Assembly: GCA_036924285.1 (NCBI GenBank)
Contig: JAYKYS010000004.1
Span: forward strand, 22,786,001 to 22,850,000
Direction of reading: 5' to 3'
DNA length: 64,000 nucleotides
From: Asterella californica
Lineage: Eukaryota; Streptophyta; Marchantiopsida; Marchantiales; Aytoniaceae
Below are positions 1-10,464 of this stretch, one piece after another (the stretch's first letter is position 1; every line of letters begins with the position of its first letter). The translations under genes were made by a program, and so were the position numbers. The notes under the pieces were generated by a model. It made no database searches. It had not been told where the DNA came from and saw nothing but the letters and a program-made list of their open reading frames with translations.

Positions 1-126
1 ATATTAAATGATAGCCAGATCTGGAAATACGAAGATCCAAGGAAAACGTGAACAGAGGAACTTTTCCTAAATACATAAATGAGAAGATGCTCACAAACAC
101 ATCACCCTGATTGTATTTTGATTTGC

Positions 127-156
127 CACCTAACCTTTTTCGACAGAAAGGTTAGT
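127..156. repeat. Small hairpin, CCTAACC family
   Basis: The segment CACCTAACCTTT is followed by an 8-nt loop and AAAGGTTAGTG, giving an imperfect stem. It shares the core CCTAACC/GGTTAGG with hairpins at 1330-1373 and 20585-20630 and a half-site near 26555-26570, so it is probably a decayed member of one dispersed family. Confidence 0.45.
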
Positions 157-1329
157 GATAACTCAAGGATTTCTCCCCGGGCACTGCGGGCCCTCTCATT
201 ACGTATGTCGATATCCTGACAATCTCTGGTACTAATTTGAAATTCTTAGCAGATTTAACGTTATGTGAGGAGATTTTGTTGGTCTGCCACGACTTCTGAC
301 TTTTTTCTCCTTTTCACTTTATGCTCTGCGCGGAAATTTCTGGCCATACGACGGAATTTGACAGGCCCCGCCTGAATTCTGAACCCGTAACTCTAGTGGT
401 GGGGTGAAAAGAAAGTTACCCGACCATGTCCCTAATTCACAGAATATTCGTTTCCCCGATAGTGGATCTTCCCTTTTAACTTTACATCCCCTGATGCTGT
501 GTGAGATTTCAAACGTCTCTCACGACTTCCAACGTATTTTGGTTTGGCCTGGTAACGGGCAGATTTCGGGGGAAGTTCGAGGCGAAAATCTGTTCTGGAC
601 CGTAAGAGCATCCCCTCCGGCCTCGCCAAACGTCACTCCAAAGTAGCGATTCTTATTTCTTTTAGCTTTTGACCGGAAGTTTACCTTCATGCTGGATGCC
701 GTAAGGGCATCCCCACCGGGTTTGCCTATATTTTAGAGTAAATTTGAATATAGTATAAAAAGTAGCAAAGCGAAAAGCTCTTTTCTTTTCAAGTTTTCCA
801 CCGAATTTTATGCGAAGTACGCTAAAAGTTGCATGAGAGATTAAACAGACGGATGAGGGTCTCAAGTTCGAAGCTACACTTTAGGTCAAATTAATAATAA
901 TAGATTAAACATAATTCACCATTTAGTAATAGTTAGTTTGGAATGGTATTTTGTGAGCCCGAATAAAAGTACCATAAATCATAAAATAATGAGAAAATAT
1001 CAAATTCGGAAAAAATATGGCGTTTTGCCAGCCTGGGTAGGATGATGTAAAATGATTTACCGGCTATTTTCAAAACTATTCGCCAAAAAGAAGCTGACTG
1101 GAAACTTGACACGCACTCTTGTGCCACTGTGTAAGGGAAGCAATTAATTAAGCTGCCGGAGATGTCATCTTTACAGTAGAGTGAAGAGAAGCAGTCATGA
1201 TGCTGCCTGAAATGTAATCCCTCGAGCCTCAAGCACAAGAGTTTATTACACAATTCGAAAGTTCACAGTATGCTCCTATAATAATAAACAATCAAGCATA
1301 TTCACCTCCTCCATATATGCATGGGATTA

Positions 1330-1373
1330 ATTTATTACCTAACCTTTCCTGCAAGAAGGGTTAGGTAATAAAT
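1330..1373. repeat. Perfect 15-bp-stem hairpin, CCTAACC family
   Basis: ATTTATTACCTAACC (1330-1344) and its exact complement GGTTAGGTAATAAAT (1359-1373) are separated by a 14-nt loop. Just upstream, near 1290-1318, lies CATATTCACCTCCTCC. A matching block in inverted orientation follows the related hairpin at 20585-20630, so the repeat unit is larger than the stem. A MITE end or foldback element is the likely origin. Confidence 0.6.
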
Positions 1374-2200
1374 CAAAGTCACAGTATAAATTAAAGTATA
1401 AGTAGCTACTTGTTCCCGGACTTTTATCTTTAGAAATGCAAAAGTCTACTCATGCTTTATTTCCAAGTCTTCCCACTTTTCTAGGTTTGGATTAACAATT
1501 AATTTTTATAAGATATTTATTAATTTAGTATAGAATTTTTACTTATTACTGATATATTTTCCCGATATATCCCGAACAAAAGTTCCCAGAAGTTCATGGT
1601 AAGTATCATCTGGAAGTACCCAAAAGACGGTACTTCCGGATGCTCCTTTCTGGAAATTCCGTCTTTCTGATAGTTCAGTTTGAGCCCCGGATGGCACGAG
1701 AAGGCACTTTTATGACTTTCTGTAACTGTTCCCAAACAAGAAGTGAGTAGTACAGTACCAGACAACGCCTATAATTTCACGAGAATATGCTTTATCTCTC
1801 TCTCACTACCAACAGCCTCCGGTTTGTTCTTTTCTTTTAGGCTTCTTTCGCTGTGGGGATTTCTGCAGCCGCGCGCTGCTACCCGGCAGAAGACTCGACT
1901 CCATCCGCACCAGCTATAGCCGGTTAGTTATTTCCCCCTATCACTCTCATAGCTCGCCGGTAGACTGATATCTGTTCACTTTATCCTTTCCGACGTCTCT
2001 ATGTGCATAAAACGAGAATCTACAGTAACCAATATACTGTGAATATATGCATCTAAATGGAACTTCTAGGAAGAAGAAAAAAGACAAATGTTTAACAGAC
2101 AATCAAAATAATCATAGATAATTAGCTAATAGTAATTTTCTAAAATAATTGAGTGTTAGTGTCAAACGCACAGTCAGGGAGAAAATACTGCTGGACAGGG

Positions 2201-3582
2201 TTTATAAATCTTTTTTTTAAATTTTTAAATTTTTGAAAGACAACAGTACACCTTGGGTTTTTATTAAATTCAAAATATTGAATACAGAGGCGACCGAAGC
2301 GGAGGAAGAAACACCCTCTCCAAGAGGACCCAACCGCATGATGAATGTTTATTTGAACCGACGAGAGGACCTCAAGGGAAACTGCAAGGTGAGGCCTGAG
2401 TGTAAACTATTATTCAGACTGAAAAGAGCACATAAGACTACCCAGCCCGAACAAATTTGACGATGGAAAGAGCAAAGAGGTCATGGTTTGCAATAAATAA
2501 CCTAAAAGGGTAGCACGTGTAGCAAAATTAATTACGTTAGATGTTGGATATAGAAATCCCAAGTGTCAGATAAATGAAGCTCGAAAGCAATAAGAGCGCC
2601 AATATAGAGAACAACTTGATGCCATGGTGCTAGAGAATACGCATGCTGATGGGGTTTTGCGGCAGCCTAAGGAAACAGACGAGCGGACGTTCCGGGGGAA
2701 AATACGGCGTATTGGTTGACGTCGTCGTAGTAGGGATTAGGAAAAAGCCGTTAAGGCAAGGAAGGATGTTAATTAAGGGGACGGCAGGTTTAATGCGCGC
2801 GGCGGGGTAGGGGGGGAGCGGGAGTGGGTAACGGCTGCAGAATGACACATCGGCGTTTGCTGGTGCTGCCGGTGGCCATGTCGTTGTTGTTCGTTCTTGC
2901 TGCTGCTGGTGGTCATGTGCGGGTGGTCCCGACGCAGTTTAGTTTCTTGCTGAGGTGATGTGCGATTCGTTTTGGATTTGCGTGCTGCAGGGGGTTTACC
3001 AATTTTTGATCGCGCGGACTGTTGGAGATGGTGCTCGTGAGCGTGAGCGTTTGCGCATTTGCACTTGTTGGGATCGTGCTAGTGTATTCTCTTGTTCGTG
3101 CCGGCTTGTGGTGCTCTTGATTGAGGGATTACGATCGTGCTCGTCAGCGTGAGCGTTTGCGCGAGGAGTTGTTGAGATCGCGGCAGTGGATTTTCTTCCT
3201 CGTGGCGATTTTTGCTGCTCCTGTTTGGATCGTGGCAGTCGATTTTCTTTGTCGACGCGGTTTTAGCGACCAGCAGTCGATTTGATCGCGCGGCAAGGAA
3301 ATTGCCGTGCGGGACACCCGTGTTGGATGTGGCATGGCTTGCACGATCGGGCCTATGGATTGTGGCGATTGAGGAGCAGCCCGATCGCGGAGATGTTGGA
3401 GACCGACTGCAGAAATCCACTGCCGCGGGACCGTTGTCAGTCGCGGGACTGTCGATTTGGCTGTGGGATGGCTTCGGTGATCGGACCAGCCGAGTGGCCT
3501 ATGGCCTGTATCGATTTCTCTGCTCTCGGATTTCTCATTTCACTGACGTCATTTGCGTGTCGTTGCCTTTCTCTGGTAGGGA
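2201..3582. other. GC-rich leader region of the HUH element, no gene
   Basis: Composition shifts to GC-rich at about 2640. The stretch has a short direct duplication (about 3031-3056 and 3137-3162, GTGCTCGT-AGCGTGAGCGTTTGCGC, about 106 bp apart). No frame resembles a known protein. Because it precedes the conserved blocks of the endonuclease element, it may be that element's 5' region or promoter, as a repeat-rich leader also precedes copy 2. The boundary with the flanking sequence is not visible. Confidence 0.4.
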
Positions 3583-3948
3583 TTGTCAATGCAACAGACC
3601 GGTGATGCGACTGCGTCTGATGTGGACGACTGGTTCTTGGCTTCTTGCTTGATTTTCTGCGGGTGTTGTGCCTTCTTGGTTTCTTGCTCTACATTGCTCT
3701 GCACTCTGTACTTTGTGTATCTGCTTCGTTATTTGCATTGGTGTTTACTGTTCTTTTCTGTTCGCTCCATGATGAAAGCGTTTGGGACGGTGGGAAGTCC
3801 GAAAGTTGCTTCTACTTCCAGCCCTGAAGTTGAAGTGGTAGCTCTTACTCCTCAGATATCTGTCACGGATTCGTCGATCTTTGAGGAGGATTTTCTGTAT
3901 ATACCATTAGGGTTTCCTCCTCTGTTTCCTACCTTGGACGAGGTCTGA
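3583..3948 (+). CDS. Upstream coding block A of HUH element, copy 1
   Basis: An open frame of about 121 codons ending TGA at 3948. The first half is rich in hydrophobic residues and Cys. The last part (about 3868-3945) reads DSSIFEEDFLYIPLGFPP followed by LFPTLDEV. A frame upstream of copy 2 (about 24313-24390) reads ESSYNIDVLYVLEGYASS followed by LLSLDDLL, the same spacing of SS, LY, G-aromatic and LD. This suggests real coding sequence belonging to the element, either an N-terminal exon of the endonuclease protein or a separate small protein. The start codon is uncertain. No known domain is recognised; only the C-terminal third is supported by comparison. Confidence 0.4.
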   Translation: MSMQQTGDATASDVDDWFLASCLIFCGCCAFLVSCSTLLCTLYFVYLLRYLHWCLLFFSVRSMMKAFGTVGSPKVASTSSPEVEVVALTPQISVTDSSIFEEDFLYIPLGFPPLFPTLDEV

Positions 3949-4031
3949 CATCAAGGCTTTAATGATCGGAGATTGGAAAACGATCGCTTTTATGTCACTT
4001 AGAGCTCGACTTTGTAGAGTATGTTCCATAG

Positions 4032-4199
4032 TTTTTATTTGATACGGATTTTGTTAAGGTGGCTCGAGTGTTTCCAGCTCTGTCAGGCCCTTTCATGTAC
4101 CTAGGCACGACAGACGATACATACTGGCTGGTATTGCAGGGTAGAGATGAACAGATGTTTACTTACCCACGTTTATTCCTGGACTGTTCTAACGTATAG
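4032..4199 (+). CDS. Upstream coding block B of HUH element, copy 1
   Basis: A short frame bounded by stops at 4029-4031 and 4197-4199 that has no start codon of its own near its 5' end. It reads FLFDTDFVKVARVFPALSG and then PFMYLGT. The second copy (from about 24496) has FLHDGDFMKVSRSFPALSD then PFMYLET, so the two copies differ mostly by conservative replacements. It is therefore probably an internal exon between block A and the endonuclease domain. A plausible acceptor, CTTTCCAG, lies near 4300, and copy 2 has ATTTTACAG at the equivalent place. Function unknown; it may be part of a longer N-terminus of the Rep protein. Confidence 0.5.
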   Translation, partial: FLFDTDFVKVARVFPALSGPFMYLGTTDDTYWLVLQGRDEQMFTYPRLFLDCSNV

Positions 4200-4320
4200 T
4201 TGTTCAAACCTACAGTGAGAGCAATCTACATGATACGTAGTCTATCTTGTGTGTGTCTCCTTCTTGATCCATCGAAATTTAGGTACGTCTGTCCTCACTT
4301 TCCAGAGCCATCTTGACTGA

Positions 4321-5115
4321 ATGTCTCTCCGAAGGGAAACGAGAGCGAAGAGGAGGAATCCTTGCAATCCCGAGAAGAGCCTTGAGGTCTCCATCACTGT
4401 TTGTAGGAATGGGGGGGACTTGGACTTAGAGCTTTTCTCCTTGTTGGGAGTTTTTCTTGACAAGCAGTGTGTTTCAGGCTTGTTTTCTGTAGAGCGTGGT
4501 GGTGCTTTGCTCCATTTGCACTTCCAGGGTGTTGTGTGCATCCACGCCAAGAACTGCCCACAGGTGAAGAGATTACTTACGAGTGCTTTAGGTTGGCAGC
4601 GTGAGAAGCCTTGGGCTGCAGAGATCTGTGTAAAGTCTTTGACGAACCGTGGATTGCACACCTATGTTGGTATGCTGGGTTACTGTATGAAGGACCAGGA
4701 GGAGGACTATCACCATGCGACGATGAAAAACGTTTCTGAGAGCATGTTGAGTGATGACAAAGATATGTGTGTTCTTCTCGGTGCTGCAGACACTAAGAAT
4801 CGTGTGGAGTTGACTTATGCAAATATACTAGCTCGGGCACTTCAGTTTAACAAGTACAGGAACTCGCGTCCGTTGTCTACTACGATTCGGACTTGCTTGC
4901 GTAGCATGTTAACATCTGGCAAGTATACTGCTTCTCCCCGTTGGCTGATCCAAGGTGGGATGCAGGAGCGTAGAGTAGACTCTTTGTGGAGGTCTTTCTT
5001 CCATCCCGCAGAGGTGACCTCGGAAGATGTGCAGAACATTTTTTCTGGCAGGATAACGGTGATGTGGACAGTGCAAAAGGAGGTACAGCGAGGGAGATGT
5101 TGCAGAATGGAGTGA
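4321..5115 (+). CDS. HUH/Y1 Rep-type endonuclease (transposon), copy 1
   Basis: A 264-residue protein with the two hallmarks of HUH single-strand DNA endonucleases. The metal-binding motif is HLHFQGV (His65 and His67), in the context FSVERGGALLHLHFQGV. The nucleophile motif is YCMK (Tyr121, Lys124) in YVGMLGYCMKD. In known Rep/HUH enzymes the histidines hold a divalent metal and the Tyr attacks DNA and stays linked to its 5' end, while the Lys positions the metal. No Walker A or helicase segment follows, unlike plant single-strand DNA virus Reps. A degenerate copy at 24.8-25.6 kb and a fragment at 27.7-28.1 kb show the same order of motifs. Near the end, the last about 20 residues may be out of register: another frame (from about 5040) continues the similarity with copy 2. 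The ATG follows an in-frame TGA, but blocks A and B upstream suggest that the true protein is longer and spliced. Confidence 0.8.
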   Translation: MSLRRETRAKRRNPCNPEKSLEVSITVCRNGGDLDLELFSLLGVFLDKQCVSGLFSVERGGALLHLHFQGVVCIHAKNCPQVKRLLTSALGWQREKPWAAEICVKSLTNRGLHTYVGMLGYCMKDQEEDYHHATMKNVSESMLSDDKDMCVLLGAADTKNRVELTYANILARALQFNKYRNSRPLSTTIRTCLRSMLTSGKYTASPRWLIQGGMQERRVDSLWRSFFHPAEVTSEDVQNIFSGRITVMWTVQKEVQRGRCCRME

Positions 5116-5449
5116 AGACCCCGTCGTGGCTGCTGAGCCCGCGGCAGTACCGGTATCCGAGATGCTGTCTCCTTGGAATGCAAGTGGAGGTCGAAGTAAT
5201 GCACATGAGGAGCCACCTGAGTATATTCCACTCTTGGACATGTTTTTATGACACATGGACGCTGGACGTGCTTTTGAGCATCCACGAGTCTATAACAGTT
5301 TGATTCGGGTGTAGTTCTCGCTTCTAGTTGTGGCCTGTAGTTGTGGCTTGTACATAGACGAGTTGTGATCTGTAGATAGAGCAGTAGCTAAGCAGTATAC
5401 ACTGACTGTACATGTCTACAGCGAGTTGGGTTTTAATGTTTTGGCTTAT

Positions 5450-5496
5450 GACCTCATGTATGCGTTCAGCAAAGTTCTGAACGCATACCTGAGGTC
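5450..5496. repeat. Strong hairpin downstream of HUH endonuclease copy 1
   Basis: GACCTCA (5450-5456), a 2-nt bulge and TATGCGTTCAG pair with CTGAACGCATA, a 2-nt bulge and TGAGGTC (ending 5496), around a 7-nt loop CAAAGTT. That gives 18 paired bases with one small symmetrical internal loop. Sub-terminal hairpins of this kind mark ends or origins in HUH-driven elements. The position 335 nt after the endonuclease stop fits a 3' terminus, but that role is inference. Confidence 0.65.
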
Positions 5497-5830
5497 TTAT
5501 GGCGTTGTAGGTTCGGTTTTAGCAGTAGGGATACAGAGTGGATTGGTATTGTAGCCATCGGTATCTCGATGCTGTCCGTAGATGACCATCTCAAAAATGT
5601 AAGCCTTTGCGAAGGAATAAAGTTTACTGCGGCTCGCCCGAAGCCGTTTCCATTAGTCTTTATTCATTGTCGTCAGTCCAAGGCCTGGGACAAATACGCA
5701 CCGTGGGTGAATTCGAGGTGTGACCACGAGGAAAAAGCCATTCACGCATGGGGTGGTAAGAAGTATTTTAAACCGGAAAGGAAGTATTTAAGAAGAAGCG
5801 GAACAGAGAAGGAGATAACGCAATTAATCA
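5497..5830. other. No gene supported
   Basis: A frame of about 92 codons (5569-5847) begins with a start codon and is open, but it has no recognisable domain, no visible relative in the window, and low-complexity sequence on either side. I treat it as chance or as residue of the adjoining elements. Confidence 0.4.
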
Positions 5831-7153
5831 CAAATTATTTTTTTTGAGAGGACAGAGGGAAAAAAAAATTCGTCCGAAGCTCGCGGAAGACCGAAATGAT
5901 GAGGAAAAAGGAGGAAAGGAGTCATTATTTTTTGAAATTTTTGGCTCATACTGGAAAGAACTTCACCTTGGGTGCTAGAGAATATAGTAAAGCTTGAACC
6001 CAAGGGACGGAGCTCAATACTTACATGTAATGAGCAGTGAAGACTTTCGAAGGTTATTTTTACCTCCATTGCATATTGAAAAAAAACAAGCAATGCTATC
6101 AAGATATGGAAGGATGGAACATGAAGGTCCAAATATAATAAGATATCGTTGGCAAAGCAACTGATGTCGAGGGTCACTCTTTGAGCCAGCTGTATCATCC
6201 TGAGATATCCACGCTCTGTAACATTAGTGACTAAATGAATAAACGATACGTAAAAAGAGCAAAAAGAAGAGATGTCAAATGACAGTCCTAATGAACCTCC
6301 GAAAGAGTGCGGTCAAATGATCCATAAATTGGACTCGATCACGGCCTATGTGATAAGACTGGTTACTAATGTCTACAAAGTTGGGTCCAAATCTTATTGA
6401 CGTGAGTAGGTGTCACAAATATGTATGAAAGAGCTTATCATAAGCTTTCTCAAAATCCAATATAAATAAGCCCAAAATACGATGTTAATGCTTGAGGAAC
6501 TCATGGATCAGGTGAAAAATGAAAATATAGTTATGGACCAATCTGCCGTGGATGAAACATTGGTGTTGGAGAGGGACCAAACTCAATAGAATAATCGTAA
6601 GCCGAGATGTCAAGAGCTTCACCAATGATTGACCAAAGGACTAAAAGGACATCAGCATTAAATCCATCCAGGTCTAGAGACTCACATAATTGCAGGTGTT
6701 GGAGAGTCATGAAGGAATGCATGTTGAGTTAAGGTAACATGTCGAGCAACCAAAGAAAGCATTGTATGTAAATCTTGACGATTCTTCTCTGTAAGAAGGG
6801 GCTGCGAATAGAACTAGGAGTAGAAAATAAAGAGTTCATAGCCAATCTCCTCTAGAGTTGTAAGTGTCTTTCCCTCGGCAGTGAAGAGAATAAAGAGCTG
6901 GGCTGTAGTATGCTATCGTCGATATTTGTTGAAAAAGTAATGTGAGTTATTGTTCCCCTGATAGAGATAGTGGTCCCGTGCGTAAAACTGAAGTTTATGG
7001 ACGTGAATGATTTCTAACAGGTACACCTCTCTCACTAGAGTAACGAATGTAGAATGATCTGATGTCGAGGTTGTAGTTGCGAGTTGTGCCTTAAGCGTGT
7101 CTAACTAGGAAATCTCCTTGGATCCATTATAATGTGTTGCTTTGACCACTGAG
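5831..7153 (-). mobile_element. LINE (non-LTR) reverse transcriptase remnant
   Basis: Read on the minus strand, the interval gives broken reverse-transcriptase pieces in the order expected of plant L1-type LINEs. At about 6930-7010: YARDHYLYQGNNNSHYFF. At about 6560-6720: LDLDGFNADVLLVLWSIIG. At about 6420-6470: LDFEKAYDKLFHTYL. At about 6125-6165: CFANDILLYL, the FADD catalytic box with its second residue changed to Asn. Stops and shifts separate the pieces, so no active protein is possible. The 5' part of the LINE is cut at about 7153 by the LTR retrotransposon. A continuation on the far side (14.8-15.5 kb) was looked for but not confirmed. Confidence 0.8.
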
Positions 7154-9180
7154 TCGTGTCGTGGACCGGCTCCTATATGAAATTCAGACTTCGATGCTTG
7201 TCGCTCCAGAGACACTCATGAGAAAGACAAGCTAGGCCCTAGCTTACGGGCTTTTGGCATCATTTCGGATCTCCATTTTCATCGCATAGATGGGTAGAGC
7301 TCCTTGTCAGCTTTCCATAGGCACTTCATCTACTTCGTTTGGACGCATAGTGGAGAAGTTACAAGACTCGAAAGATGGAGAAAACAAGCTAAGCTCCAGC
7401 TTACGGGTTTTTGGGACAACTTCAGATCTTCGCTTTGATCGCATCAGTGGATAGAGCTCCTTGTCAGCTTTCCATAGGCACTTCATCTACTTCGTTTGGA
7501 CGCCTAGTGGAAAAGTTACAAGACTCGAAAGATGGAGAAAACAAGCTAGGCCCCATCTTATGGGTTTTTTGCACAACTTCGGATCTTCACTTTCATCACA
7601 TAGATGGGTAGAGCTCGTTGTCAGCTTTCCATGGGCATCTTGTTTACTTCGTTTGGACATCTAGTGAAGAAGTTATGCGACTCGAAAGAAGGCAAAATCA
7701 AGCTAGACCTTAGTTTACTTGCTGACTGGGTATTTGAGGCTTCAGGCGCTATATCAAAGATGCAAGGGGCCTGCTTCATTATTATTATGAGAACTTAGTA
7801 CGTACAGAGATTGTTGCAAGGGGGCTGCTTAAGGGGCTTGCTTGTTCTTGCGACCTGTCGGTGGACGTTTTGGAGAATTTGGAAGTCCAATACACACGCG
7901 CAAGGTGTCATCGGGTTGAGATCTGTGCAGGCTACGCACAGGTTAAGACGGTTCTTGAAGAGACGGATCGGAGGTTGTGTTCTGGGAGAAATTGAGACAC
8001 AGGAAGCAGATTTGAGATTTTGAGTTACATGTGAAGGAGAGTTGGAACGTTCGGGCCGTTCCGGAGTCCAAACTTGCTGTCCTTGGATCCATCGGGATCA
8101 GAACAACGAGTTCTTCAGGAAATTGAAGACGATACGAAGTTTCATTGGGCGGTTTGGGAGTTCTGAGTGAAATTGGCTCGCAGGGAAACGCTGCGTCAGG
8201 TTTTTCATCACCTGCGACCTGAGATTGGATTGTTCTTCGCGATCGGTGAGCCAAGCTCTTCGTTCTTGGTGCCTACGCGATCAGGGAGTCCTCATGTACG
8301 CATAAGAGAAGACTGTACGTGAATTGGGTTGTTGGTTTGGGTGTGGTGAGCAAGTTTGAGCCGCAGGGAGTTGATTTACGTAAGCTTTTTTGCAACCTGC
8401 GATCAAATTTCTTGCGTGGTTTTGCAAGGGGAACACCAAACGACTTGTTTGGAGTCTTATTGGGTTCAGAGTAGCTAGATCTATCTGCCAGGGAAGACGG
8501 ATATCATTTTAGACGATTCGTTTGTGCGGTGTGTGCGGTTTTAAGCCACAGGGAGGAATTTTTGAAGGTTCGGTCACCTGCGACCGAAAATCGGCGATAT
8601 CTCGGCTGTTGGGAGTCGGATCGGAAGGTTTCCTGGGTTAACGGAGTCAGCGGAGGAGACCCTATCGACATCTGAAGTCCGTTCAGCGAAAGGAGGAAGT
8701 CCACAGATAGGTCTTTTTCGATTTTTTCGATACGAGTTTTGCTCTTTTGAGTTCGTTAGAGTTATGGTTGGCTGTATACAGCTTGTGGTAGCTAGCTTTA
8801 ACTAGCTTTGGCTAAGAGCTTATACATGGATGTGGTTTGGACTTGGGTTTGGATCGCGTGATACTGCTGTGGCTCTGTTTGTTAGCAAAGGGAAGTTTCT
8901 CTTGCTTTGAGCTACGCTTCGGTTGTTTTGGGTCAGGGTTGTGATTCAAGGGCTGTTTCAGGGGGGCTTTTGAAGCAGGTTATAGACTGCTATGATCCTG
9001 TTCTCAGTTTTGTGCTCTTAGGAGAAAGAACCGGCAGTGTACATACATTTGAAGTGTATATATCGCAACGTTCGTTTTCGTGGTTGTTTTCTCTGTCTTG
9101 TCTCTGTTTCAGTACACAACATCTCCACAGTCAAGAACCTCGCGTTTTCCTGGACAACCTTCACGCACAATCCGACACGA
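7154..9180 (+). repeat. 5' LTR
   Basis: About 2.03 kb, starting TCGTGTCGTGGACCGGCTCC and ending ACAATCCGACACGA, colinear with 12801-14815. Within its first 600 bp it holds about four imperfect copies of a segment containing GTCAGCTTTCCAT-GGCA followed by CTTCGTTTGGAC (near 7310, 7470 and 7630). The small open frames inside, around 7411-8254 and 8907-9191, recur in the other LTR and are not genes. Exact limits are uncertain by about 5 bp. Confidence 0.9.
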
Positions 9181-9185
9181 TACGG

Positions 9186-9199
9186 TGGTGAACTCGACG
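9186..9199 (+). other. Candidate primer-binding site
   Basis: TGGTGAACTCGACG begins a few bases after the 5' LTR. TGG is what a tRNA CCA end would pair with, and this is the position where reverse transcription is primed. I did not match it to a particular tRNA, so the call rests on position and the TGG start. Confidence 0.4.
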
Positions 9200-9258
9200 T
9201 GAAGGTCTGGGGTGGAGATTTTTTCTGTGTGTGAACTTTGAAGAAGAGATTGGCAGTC

Positions 9259-10177
9259 ATGAGTGGGGATGATGGAGATGGAGCTAGTGGTTCAAGTGGG
9301 TTGCCGAAGGTGCAATTGGATCCGGCGACTGCATCGATGTTCCAAGCTTTCACTATGTTCTTACGGAAGCAACAGTCCGATGAGCGGAAGGAAGCTTTGG
9401 CAACAAAGCCAAGATGTCTCAAGATATCTGAGGCATTATGTGAAGGAGATGGAGCTGAACCGGGTCTCAAAAGATGAGATGATTGAGACTTTTGAGTTAG
9501 CAGCAGCTCCAGAGATTAGGGATCATGTTAAAATGCTAACGAAGCATTTTAACAAGGATTGGGAGATGTTTTCTCGTGCTTTGATGGATGAGTACTTCTT
9601 AGAGGACTCTGATCGAGTCACCAAGAAGTCATTCTTGGAGTGGGTTGAGCAACCAAGGAAGGGTCTACAAGCTACTGAGTTGCTCAGAGAGTTTGAGAAG
9701 CAGTTTTCACGACTGACGAGGATGGAGAAGTTGACGTTGCAATCCAACAAGACAGAGCTATTTCTTTGGGCTGCAGATGAAAAGTTGCAGGAGAAGCTAG
9801 AGGTACTTCTGGAAGACCGGGAGGAGGACGATGGATTGACAAGCAGCTGGAAGAAGGTTGAGGAAGCTGTTGGTCTGCTTACCAAGAGAGAGCGGAGACG
9901 AGAGAAGGTTTCTGTTAGGAGACTGACGTCAACACCTACAGCTGTAACACATGTTCCTGTAGTCCGACCAGTGGTTCCTGTTGCTAGACAGGTAGTATCA
10001 GTTGTTCCAGTTGTTCATGCACCTATGGTATCTCCGAAGAAGAATGATTCAAACCTTGAGGAGATTTTGCGTGGAATGCGAGATCTGCAGATCAAGCTCA
10101 CAAGATTGGAAGAGAAGGGGTCTACAAGCGGAGCAAGATTGGTTGAGAAGCAAGGCTGGATCCAGCGGTATATCTGA
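9259..10177 (+). pseudogene. gag-like protein of the LTR element, frameshifted
   Basis: The frame starts ATG at 9259 (MSGDDGDGASGSSGLPKVQL). At about 9400-9420 similarity to a helical capsid-like protein passes into the +1 frame, which runs to 10177. That frame includes SRYLRHYVKEMEL, AAAPEIRDHVKML and FLEWVEQPRKGLQ, followed by a charged coiled-coil stretch and a Val/Pro-rich tail. This is the usual make-up of the gag part of this type of gypsy element, which packages the RNA. No zinc knuckle is seen in what remains. The next 290 bases, to about 10465, are in broken frames. Confidence 0.7.
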
Positions 10178-10464
10178 TGCGATGGTACTGATCATCCGCG
10201 CAGAGATTGCAAGAGTTCACTGATATTCTGCAGCAAGGAGTGATCTTCTAGAAGGATGGGAAGGTAGCGCTGAGGGATACTGGTGCACTTCTTGAGATCA
10301 ACTTTGGTAGAGGAGGGATGAAGAAGTTGGTTGAGGACCACCTATCAGCGCAAGCAGTTGCAATGGTGGAAGCTGGAACTTATGGCACAAGGGTTGAGGA
10401 TCAAGCTGAGAGAGGTTTTAACGGGCAAGTTGAGCCAAGTGGATTGTGATCATCTGCCATCTCT

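Larger units (their letters stand above)
1..2200. other. Intergenic, no gene recognised
   Basis: AT-rich sequence with only short, unconvincing open frames. It contains three small inverted repeats, listed separately or noted here: 127-156, 1330-1373, and a 9-bp perfect stem GGAAGTACC/GGTACTTCC at 1612-1637. Two related segments near 595-640 and 690-725 share the phrase CCGTAAG-GCATCCCC. I see no protein family, RNA gene or complete transposon. Confidence 0.6.

Noticed and set aside
3079..3652. Overlapping frames on both strands in the GC-rich leader of the HUH element
   Set aside because: Competing frames of similar length on both strands, Arg/Ser-biased, with no similarity between copies; more likely chance frames in GC-rich repeats.
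4321..5115. Integrated plant single-strand DNA virus Rep gene
   Set aside because: The HUH and Y-x-x-K motifs fit, but there is no Walker A/B helicase domain, no coat-protein-like frame nearby, and three repeated copies with extra upstream blocks behave like a transposon family.
7411..8254. Several small plus-strand proteins starting near 7411, 7604 and 7811
   Set aside because: All lie within the LTR, recur at 13058-13784 in the other LTR, and lack any domain.
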